Assembly: GCA_035761045.1 (NCBI GenBank)
Contig: DASTRU010000290.1
Coordinates: 1-5,299, forward strand
Origin: DASTRU01 sp035761045
GTDB taxonomy: Bacteria > Pseudomonadota > Gammaproteobacteria > Burkholderiales > Burkholderiaceae_E
DNA length: 5,299 nt
Direction: 5' to 3'
Shown here: piece after piece, positions 1 through 4,784 of the stretch
Position numbering within the stretch: position 1 is the stretch's first letter
Layout of the letters: each line of letters starts with the position of its first letter
The notes under the pieces: generated by a model
Told to the model about the DNA's origin: nothing
Seen by the model: the letters and a program-made list of their open reading frames with translations, nothing else
The model's database searches: none
Position numbers and translations under genes: made by a program

Positions 1-175
1 ATTGCCCGACGGACAAGTGTTGGCATGCGCTGCCCGTGTTTGCCACGCCACGATGACGCGAATGTCCGAAATACAGCTCGGATTGCAATTCGTGCGCCCG
101 TCGCTCGAGTTCGATCTCGCGCTAGTTCGCTGCATCGAGGAATCCGCGCTCGATAAATTGGCGCGCGGCGGCTGA
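1..175 (+). CDS. C-terminal end of a probable PilZ-domain (YcgR-like) protein, cut by left edge
   Basis: An open frame enters from the left edge (first complete codon at base 2) and stops at TGA 173-175, leaving 57 residues. The visible part contains ARVCHATMTRMSEIQLGLQF, then VRPSLEFDLALVRCIEESAL, and ends LARGG. The pattern of a strand, then 'xLGLQFVxxS', then an amphipathic helix with a 'xRCIEE' register, resembles the last beta strand and C-terminal helix of PilZ domains in YcgR-type flagellar brake proteins. Those proteins bind cyclic di-GMP and slow the flagellar motor. The diagnostic PilZ motifs (RxxxR and D/NxSxxG) would lie upstream of the window, so the assignment rests only on the tail. 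It converges on the pirin gene with a 33-bp gap in which I see no convincing terminator. It could instead be another short alpha/beta C-terminus. Confidence that it is coding is fair; in the family name, moderate. Confidence 0.5.
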   Translation, partial: LPDGQVLACAARVCHATMTRMSEIQLGLQFVRPSLEFDLALVRCIEESALDKLARGG

Positions 176-208
176 TACTACGGGCCGCACGCGCCCACGC
201 GTCGATTA

Positions 209-916
209 CTAATGCGTCGCGGGTAGATCGAACACCAGTACTTCCGCACTCTCGCCGCGATTCACGATCAACTCGGAAACATTCGCGAGCTTGAGCGCAT
301 CACCAGTGCCAAGCGCCACGCCGTTTGCCTCGACCGCGCCCCGCGCGACATGTACATACGTTAGACGGTTTGGCGATAGTGCTAGCCGCGCCTGCTCATC
401 GCCATCCAATAAACCCGCGTATACACGCGCGTCCTGATGGATACGCACCGAGCCCTCGGCACCGTCGGGCGACACGATCAACCGCAACCGACCGCGCTTT
501 TGTTCGTCGCCAAAACGCTTTTCCTCGTAACTCGGCTCGACGCCCGTTTGGTTCGGCTCGATCCAAATTTGCAGTAGGTGCGTGACCGCATCCTTCGAAT
601 GGCTGAACTCGGAATGTCGAATACCAGTGCCCGCGCTCATGCGTTGCACGTCACCGGCGCGGATCACGCTGCCATTGCCCATGGAATCGCGATGAGCAAG
701 CTCGCCTTCGAGCACGTAGGTGATGATCTCCATGTCTCGATGCGGATGCATGCCAAAGCCGGTGCCGGGCGCGATCCGATCGTCATTGATCACACGTAAT
801 GGACCAAATCCCATGTGCTTGGGATCCCAATACTCCGCGAAAGAAAAGCTAAACCGGCTGTCGAGCCATCCGTGGTTAGCCCGTCCGCGTTCTTCGCTAC
901 GGCGCACTTCAATCAT
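209..916 (-). CDS. Pirin family protein (YhhW-like, quercetin 2,3-dioxygenase type)
   Basis: This is a complete 235-residue cupin-superfamily protein, close to the ~231-residue length of E. coli YhhW. The N-terminal cupin carries the metal site: H57 and H59 in GFGMHPHRDMEI, then H101 and E103 in SAGTGIRHSEFSH. These are the same four positions, with the same numbering, that hold the metal in YhhW. Other family marks are NHGWLDS (14-20), SFSFAEYWDP (23-32), YVLEGELAHRDSMGN (67-81) and QIWIEP (116-121). The C-terminal half (about 145-235) is the second, degenerate cupin and ends VLVFDLP. Family members open the flavonol quercetin in vitro; the natural substrate is usually unknown, so the enzyme name should be taken loosely. 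It is expected to be cytoplasmic. The ATG at 916 is supported by GAGGTGG six bases upstream and by alignment with the family N-terminus. It is transcribed divergently from a YhaJ-like LysR regulator, which probably controls it. Confidence 0.93.
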   Translation of the reverse strand: MIEVRRSEERGRANHGWLDSRFSFSFAEYWDPKHMGFGPLRVINDDRIAPGTGFGMHPHRDMEIITYVLEGELAHRDSMGNGSVIRAGDVQRMSAGTGIRHSEFSHSKDAVTHLLQIWIEPNQTGVEPSYEEKRFGDEQKRGRLRLIVSPDGAEGSVRIHQDARVYAGLLDGDEQARLALSPNRLTYVHVARGAVEANGVALGTGDALKLANVSELIVNRGESAEVLVFDLPATH

Positions 917-922
917 GGCGAT

Positions 923-929
923 CCACCTC
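923..929 (-). promoter_or_regulatory. Ribosome binding site of the pirin gene
   Basis: Read on the minus strand the sequence is GAGGTGG, ending six bases before the ATG at 916-914. It is a strong match to the anti-Shine-Dalgarno complement and fixes the start of the pirin gene. Confidence 0.75.
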
Positions 930-934
930 GATGA

Positions 935-957
935 ATTAACGTTAGACCGATCTTAAT
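935..957. promoter_or_regulatory. Second inverted repeat near pirin: ATTAA-N13-TTAAT
   Basis: Perfect five-base arms ATTAA (935-939) and TTAAT (953-957) flank 13 bases. The centre (946) is 61 bp, about six helical turns, from the centre of the stronger dyad at 1007. It lies 19-41 bases upstream of the pirin start, where the pirin core promoter could fall. The arms are short and AT-only, so chance is possible. It may be a secondary regulator contact site or part of the promoter. Confidence 0.3.
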
Positions 958-999
958 CAACGCCTTACGCTGCCGGGCCGATAAAATTTAAGCGACACA

Positions 1000-1014
1000 T
1001 TCAAAATTATTGAA
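1000..1014. promoter_or_regulatory. Candidate LysR-type operator: TTCAA-N5-TTGAA
   Basis: This is a perfect 15-bp dyad, TTCAA AATTA TTGAA, containing the T-N11-A core (T1001 and A1013) and the nested form TTCA-N7-TGAA that characterise LysR-family recognition sites. It ends two bases before the regulator's ATG, a typical place for an autoregulatory site, and lies 84 bp upstream of the pirin start codon. The dyad is seen directly; its binding by the adjacent regulator is inferred. Confidence 0.6.
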
Positions 1015-1016
1015 CG

Positions 1017-1970
1017 ATGCCCATCTCGCTTGAAGCGCTCGAATTATTGGATGCGATCGATCGACGAGGCAGCTTCGCCGCCGCCGCGCAGGAGTTAGGG
1101 CGCGTACCGTCGGCGCTTACCTACGCGGTACGTCGTTTGGAGGACGAACTGGACGTGCTGCTGTTCGATCGGTCGGGGCATCGCGCGCACATGACGCAAG
1201 CAGGTCGGGCATTGCTTGTTGAAGGACGGCATTTGCTTCGCGCGGCCGACGATCTCGAACGCCGCGTCAAGCGCTTGGCGCGCGGCTGGGAAGTCGAGCT
1301 ACGCATCGCGGTGGATACGATCATCGATTTCAGCCGCATCGCACCGCTCGTCGAACGCTTTTTAGCCTCCGACGCAAGCGCCGCGGCCACCCGATTGCGC
1401 TTTGAGCAAGAAGTGCTTGGGGGTACCTGGGACGCGCTCGCATCCGGTCGCGTGGACCTCGCGATAGGCGCTTCGGTGGACGGCACGGGCGGTAGCCCGG
1501 AATTATTGCGCTTCGCGGCCGGGTGCCAATCGAAGATGCTGGGTACGGTGGAGTTCGCGTTTTGCGTCGCGCCTCATCATGCTCTGGCGGCGATTGATCG
1601 ACCGTTAACCGCCGTGGATGTGCAATGTCATCGTGGCATCGCCGTCGGCGACACCTCACGCAACACGCCGCCGAGAACGGTCGGCCTCATGCCCGGTCAA
1701 GACGTGCTGACCGTACCCACCATGCAAGCCAAGGTCGCCGCGCAAATTCGCGGGCTTGGCGCTGGCTGGTTGCCGCGCCCGTGGGCGCATGCGGCGCTTG
1801 CGCGTGGATGGTTGATCGAAAAAAAGGTGGACCCGCAACGGCCTGCGTCCACCTTGCATGCGGCTTGGAGCATTCCGGTCGGCGGCAAGGCGCTCAAGCG
1901 TTGGGTCAAGCTGCTGACCGATCCGGATGTGCAACAGCAACTCGCTGGTCTTGCGCCCTTAACGTCATAA
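1017..1970 (+). CDS. LysR-type transcriptional regulator, YhaJ-like
   Basis: A 317-residue LysR-family regulator. The winged helix-turn-helix occupies about residues 4-62, with DAIDRRGSFAAAAQELGRVP (12-31) covering the first helices of the HTH, then SALTYAVRRLEDEL and LLFDRSGHR (48-56). A linker helix (about 60-90) follows, then the periplasmic-binding-protein-like effector domain (about 93-300), including FAFCVAPHH and RGIAVGDTSRNTPPRT. The N-terminal 60 residues strongly resemble E. coli YhaJ as I remember it, including the unusual DRRGSFAAAA...LGRVPSAL stretch and LARGWE at 87-92. YhaJ activates genes in response to aromatic, quinol-like products of dinitrotoluene. The ATG at 1017 is forced: an in-frame TGA lies at 1011-1013, and the next ATG would remove the HTH. 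There is no clear Shine-Dalgarno sequence. It is divergent from pirin and 13 bp upstream of gluQ. The physiological effector is unknown. Confidence 0.92.
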   Translation: MPISLEALELLDAIDRRGSFAAAAQELGRVPSALTYAVRRLEDELDVLLFDRSGHRAHMTQAGRALLVEGRHLLRAADDLERRVKRLARGWEVELRIAVDTIIDFSRIAPLVERFLASDASAAATRLRFEQEVLGGTWDALASGRVDLAIGASVDGTGGSPELLRFAAGCQSKMLGTVEFAFCVAPHHALAAIDRPLTAVDVQCHRGIAVGDTSRNTPPRTVGLMPGQDVLTVPTMQAKVAAQIRGLGAGWLPRPWAHAALARGWLIEKKVDPQRPASTLHAAWSIPVGGKALKRWVKLLTDPDVQQQLAGLAPLTS

Positions 1971-1983
1971 CGCCGCACTCGCC

Positions 1984-2868
1984 ATGTCGTATCTCGGCCG
2001 CTTCGCACCCTCGCCCACCGGGCCGCTTCACATCGGCTCGCTCGCCACCGCGCTCGCCTGTGCGTGCGATGCACTGGCGCATGGCGGACATTGGATATTG
2101 CGCATCGAGGATCTAGATCCGCCGCGCGAAGTTGAAGGCGCGACCGTCGCGATCATTCATGCCCTCGATACTTGCGGGTTTCGCTGGCACGGCGACATCG
2201 TTTATCAATCGCGTCGCGGTGCCGCGTACACGGAGGCATTGGAACGGCTCGTCGCGCAACAACTCGTGTATCCATGCGGCTGCACGCGTCGCGAGGTCGA
2301 GGAACATTCGGTACGTCGCACCTTCGACGGCGAGCCGGTCTACATCGGCCGCTGCGCCCGCGGCTTGCCCGAGGATCGATCAGCCCGCAGCATGCGCATG
2401 CGCATGCCCGATACGATCGTGCGCTTTCACGATCGATGGGTCGGCACTCAACACGAAAACCCAGCGCGCGAAACCGGCGACATCGTGTTGAAGCGCGCCG
2501 ACGGGTATTGGGCGTATCACTTGGCCGTCGTGGTCGACGATCTGGAGGCGGGCATCAACCACATCGTGCGCGGCGATGATTTACTACACGCCACCGCGCG
2601 GCAAATCGTTATTCACCAAGCCCTTGGGGGCGCGGTACCGTCGTACTTGCATGTGCCAATCGTACGCAACGCAATGGGCGAAAAGCTAAGCAAGCAAACC
2701 CACGCGCCAGCGGTGAATAGCGGTGACGCACTTGCCGAATTGGAACGCGCCGCCCGCCACTTAGGACTCGCCCTCGCGCCAGGTCGCACGCTTCATGATT
2801 TTTGGCTTCGAGCGCCTGATGCCTGGGCATCATTGCTCGCGGCGCACGGAACCGCACTAAACCCTTGA
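1984..2868 (+). CDS. gluQ: Glutamyl-Q tRNA(Asp) synthetase
   Basis: A 294-residue class I synthetase paralogue that activates glutamate and attaches it to the queuosine base at position 34 of tRNA(Asp), rather than charging a tRNA 3' end. It has the catalytic half of glutamyl-tRNA synthetase and no anticodon-binding domain, as expected for GluQ (about 290-300 residues). Visible marks: GRFAPSPTGPLHIGSL (5-20) with the HIGH-type signature HIGS (16-19); LRIEDLDPPRE (39-49); a zinc site from C98-x-C100 and Y120-x3-C124; YWAYHLAVVVDD (175-186); HIVRGDDLL (193-201); and the KMSKS-type loop KLSKQ (234-238). All catalytic motifs are intact. The ATG at 1984 places MSYLGRFAPSPTG at the usual N-terminus; there is no clear Shine-Dalgarno sequence. 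It starts 13 bp after the regulator's stop, so it may be read through from that gene, though no functional link is evident. Residues 136-142 are encoded by a triple GCATGC tandem. Confidence 0.95.
   Translation: MSYLGRFAPSPTGPLHIGSLATALACACDALAHGGHWILRIEDLDPPREVEGATVAIIHALDTCGFRWHGDIVYQSRRGAAYTEALERLVAQQLVYPCGCTRREVEEHSVRRTFDGEPVYIGRCARGLPEDRSARSMRMRMPDTIVRFHDRWVGTQHENPARETGDIVLKRADGYWAYHLAVVVDDLEAGINHIVRGDDLLHATARQIVIHQALGGAVPSYLHVPIVRNAMGEKLSKQTHAPAVNSGDALAELERAARHLGLALAPGRTLHDFWLRAPDAWASLLAAHGTALNP
2390..2407. repeat. Three tandem copies of GCATGC inside gluQ
   Basis: GCATGC occurs three times head to tail with no interruption. The 18-bp unit is a perfect palindrome and a fully alternating purine-pyrimidine tract, a composition that can favour Z-DNA. 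It encodes part of SMRMRMP at gluQ residues 136-142, a strand where the family usually alternates arginine and hydrophobic residues, so coding constraint may explain much of it. Confidence 0.85.
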
Positions 2869-2909
2869 GCCATCGCGTGCTTTGGCGGACGATGAACACT
2901 CCTTCATTC

Positions 2910-2914
2910 GAGGG
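2910..2914 (+). promoter_or_regulatory. Ribosome binding site of the CoA-binding protein gene
   Basis: GAGGG ends eight bases before the ATG at 2923. It supports this start over the out-of-frame ATG at 2892 in the same gap. Confidence 0.6.
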
Positions 2915-2922
2915 TCGCCGCC

Positions 2923-3339
2923 ATGTTCTTGCCAGACGCTGTCTGCCACATTCTTGCCAACACCCGTACGATCGCTTTAGTCGGTGCCTCCGATAAACCC
3001 TCGCGCGAAAGCCAACGCATTGGGCACTATCTGATCGGGCAAGGCTACGACGTGTATCCGGTTAATCCGAATCATGCTCGTGTGTACGGCCGCGCATGCG
3101 CCGCAACGCTCGAAGAACTCTCGATCACGCCGGATTTGGTGTTGTGCTTTAGACGCTGCGAGGACATGCCGCCGATCGCGCGATCGGCGATTCACCTAGG
3201 CGCGCCCGCGTTGTGGATGCAGACCGGAATCGTGAACGAGGAAGTCGCCGATTTAGCCATGGCGTCCGGCATGTTGGTCGTGATGGACCGGTGCATCGCG
3301 GTTGACCACGCCGCCTGGCAAGCGGCGATGATCCATTAA
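2923..3339 (+). CDS. CoA-binding domain protein, YccU-like
   Basis: A complete 138-residue single-domain protein of the CoA_binding_2 / YccU family, whose members are usually about 135-145 residues. It is a Rossmann-like fold related to the CoA-binding domain of succinyl-CoA synthetase alpha. Family marks: TIALVGASDKPSRESQRIGH (16-35) with the GxSxxPxRxS nucleotide loop; GYDVYPVNPNH (41-51); DLVLCFRRCEDMP (71-83), where most members have DxVDxFRR; LWMQTGIVNEEVADLA (97-112); and VVMDRCIAVDH (119-129). The conserved cysteine in MDRCI is present. No transmembrane segment or signal peptide is visible, so it should be cytoplasmic. The family binds CoA or acyl-CoA but its cellular role is not established, and I assign none. 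It follows gluQ by 54 bp with its own Shine-Dalgarno sequence. Its TAA directly abuts the stop codon of the convergent rhlE. Confidence 0.9.
   Translation: MFLPDAVCHILANTRTIALVGASDKPSRESQRIGHYLIGQGYDVYPVNPNHARVYGRACAATLEELSITPDLVLCFRRCEDMPPIARSAIHLGAPALWMQTGIVNEEVADLAMASGMLVVMDRCIAVDHAAWQAAMIH
3170..3189. repeat. 20-bp perfect palindrome inside the CoA-binding gene
   Basis: The arms CGCCGATCGC and GCGATCGGCG are exact reverse complements with no spacer. The next outer bases (3169 C, 3190 A) do not pair. It contains two GATC sites and encodes PPIARSA (residues 83-89), a region not strongly fixed in the family. The palindrome is certain; any function is unknown. Confidence 0.9.
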
Positions 3340-4680
3340 CTAACGCGTGTTTTCCTTGCGCCGCGTTCCGCCCAATAGCGCGCCCACGGCCGCCGCGCCC
3401 ACGCGTTTGCGAGCCGCCGGCGTCAATGATTTTTCCACCGGCGTGTCCACCACCATCGGCTCGTAAGGCCGTAAAAACCATTCGTCCACGGCTTGCGCGG
3501 GTTGTGCCGCACGCGCGCGATCGGTGCGCGCACGCGGCCGCCACGCCACCCGCGTCATGTTTTTCTTGATGAGCTTTTCAATGTCCGCGAACAAACGCTC
3601 CTCGTCGCGAGACAGCAACGCGATCGCATCGCCACTTGCGCCCGCACGGCCCGTGCGCCCAATGCGATGCACGTAATCCTCGGCGTTATGAGGAATGTCG
3701 TAATTCACGACCCACGGCAGCTCCGCGATATCCAATCCGCGCGCGGCCACGTCGGTGGCCACCAAGACCGTTACCCGCCCGTCACGAAATCCTTCAAGCG
3801 TGGATAAACGATCTTGCTGGGATTTGTCGCCATGAATCGCCGAGGCATTGACACCTTGCTTTTCAAGCCAACGCGTCAATCGGCTTGCGCCAAGCTTGGT
3901 GTTCATGAACACGATTACCGCGTCGTTCGGCCGCGCACGAATGAGTTCAAGCAATGCGTCGCGCTTATCGTCCTCGGTTAAGGTGTACACCGTTTGCGTG
4001 ACGGTATCGGCGGTGGCATTGCGCCGTGCCACCTCAATATTGACCGGGTCGTTTAAGAAGGTTTTAGCGAGCTTTTTGATCTCGTCGGAAAACGTCGCCG
4101 AAAACATCATGCTTTGCCGCTGCTTGGGCAACAAATTCACGATGCGCTGGAGGTCAGGCAAAAAACCCATGTCGAGCATGCGATCCGCTTCATCAAGCAC
4201 GAGAATTTGCACTTGACTCAAGTTGACCGTTTTTTGCTGCACGTGGTCGAGCAAACGTCCTGGCGTCGCAATCAAGATCTCGACCCCCGCCCGCAGCGCC
4301 TCCACCTGCGCACCCATGTCGACCCCGCCAAACACCACGGTTGAGCGTAAGTGGGTGTACTTGCCGTACGTGCGCACGTTATCGGCGACTTGATCGGCCA
4401 ATTCGCGCGTGGGTGCAAGCACCAGGGCGCGAACCGGATGTCGCGCTGGCGACATGCTTGGATTCGCGTGCTGCATGAGGCGTTGCAAGATGGGCAGGGA
4501 AAATCCCGCCGTTTTCCCCGTGCCGGTTTGCGCCGCACCCATGAGGTCCTGGCCCCCTAATGCGACGGGAATGGCTTGCGCCTGAATCGGCGTTGGAGTG
4601 GTGTAACCCTGCTCCGCGATGGCGCGCAGGATAAGAGCGTCCAGCCCGAAGGCCGAGAAACTAGAAGGAGTATCACTCAT
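3340..4680 (-). CDS. rhlE: DEAD-box ATP-dependent RNA helicase, RhlE type
   Basis: A 446-residue helicase that unwinds or remodels short RNA duplexes using ATP, generally involved in ribosome maturation and RNA decay. All core motifs are present in order: Q motif GYTTPTPIQ (25-33); Walker A AQTGTGKT (50-57); PTRELA (90-95); GG (118-119); TPGR (139-142); DEAD (163-166); SAT (194-196); VIVFMNT (255-261); ATDVAARGLD (308-317); HRIGRTGR (338-345). The wording around DHVQQKTVNLSQVQILVLDE and PYEP in the tail fits RhlE of Burkholderiales. After the core, a tail of about 65 residues is basic and arginine-rich (RPRARTDRARAA, 381-392), then contains WFLRPYEP and ends ALLGGTRRKENTR. Such tails commonly bind RNA or partner proteins. 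The ATG at 4680 gives the expected N-terminus MSDTPSSFSAFGLD, but I see no clear Shine-Dalgarno sequence. It is convergent with the CoA-binding gene and co-directional with the TSUP gene, 104 bp away. Confidence 0.95.
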   Translation of the reverse strand: MSDTPSSFSAFGLDALILRAIAEQGYTTPTPIQAQAIPVALGGQDLMGAAQTGTGKTAGFSLPILQRLMQHANPSMSPARHPVRALVLAPTRELADQVADNVRTYGKYTHLRSTVVFGGVDMGAQVEALRAGVEILIATPGRLLDHVQQKTVNLSQVQILVLDEADRMLDMGFLPDLQRIVNLLPKQRQSMMFSATFSDEIKKLAKTFLNDPVNIEVARRNATADTVTQTVYTLTEDDKRDALLELIRARPNDAVIVFMNTKLGASRLTRWLEKQGVNASAIHGDKSQQDRLSTLEGFRDGRVTVLVATDVAARGLDIAELPWVVNYDIPHNAEDYVHRIGRTGRAGASGDAIALLSRDEERLFADIEKLIKKNMTRVAWRPRARTDRARAAQPAQAVDEWFLRPYEPMVVDTPVEKSLTPAARKRVGAAAVGALLGGTRRKENTR

Positions 4681-4784
4681 GGCTTAGGAATCCGCGGCAT
4701 GAGTCAGGCGTACCAAACCAACACCGAATACGTTGCTTAACATTTCAGCATTGTAACTGCCGTGGGATTGCGAACGTTTTAGGC
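4681..4784 (-). promoter_or_regulatory. Intergenic region upstream of rhlE, probable rhlE promoter
   Basis: This 104-bp gap separates the TSUP stop from the rhlE start on the same strand. On the minus strand TACAAT (4755-4750) matches five of six positions of the sigma-70 -10 box, but no good -35 hexamer lies at the usual distance. If used, it would give a leader of roughly 60 bases. No strong intrinsic terminator for the TSUP gene is visible: the 6-bp GC stem at its stop codon is not followed by a T run on the minus strand. Confidence 0.3.

Larger units (their letters stand above)
917..1016. promoter_or_regulatory. Divergent control region between pirin and the LysR-type regulator
   Basis: These 100 bp separate the two divergent start codons and must hold both promoters. 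The stretch is clearly more AT-rich than the flanking genes, especially 931-960 and 981-1014. It contains two inverted repeats, listed separately, and a small AT palindrome TAAA-A-TTTA centred on 986. I could not find a convincing sigma-70 promoter with both hexamers for either gene. On the minus strand TTGAAT (from within the 1000-1014 dyad) followed after about 15 bp by TATCGG is a weak candidate for pirin. Weak core promoters are usual for activator-dependent LysR targets, so their absence does not argue against control from here. Confidence 0.7.

Noticed and set aside
176..208. Possible bidirectional terminator between the PilZ-like gene and pirin (GGGC 182-185 with GCCC 193-196)
   Set aside because: Only a 4-bp stem with a 7-base loop and no T tract on either side.
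325..799. Plus-strand open frames opposite the pirin gene
   Set aside because: They are antisense shadows of a fully motif-bearing pirin gene, with no ribosome sites or recognisable domains.
1121..1486. Long minus-strand open frame inside the LysR regulator
   Set aside because: Its translation is low-complexity Ser/Arg/Ala, typical of the antisense frame of a GC-rich gene; the plus-strand LysR frame is unambiguous.
2132..2579. Alternative plus-strand frames overlapping gluQ
   Set aside because: Arginine- and alanine-rich translations without recognisable motifs, while the gluQ frame carries every family motif.
2892..2907. Small hairpin ATGAA-CACTCC-TTCAT between gluQ and the CoA-binding gene
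   Set aside because: Five AT-rich base pairs with no T run; too weak for a terminator, and the gap otherwise holds only the ribosome site of the next gene.
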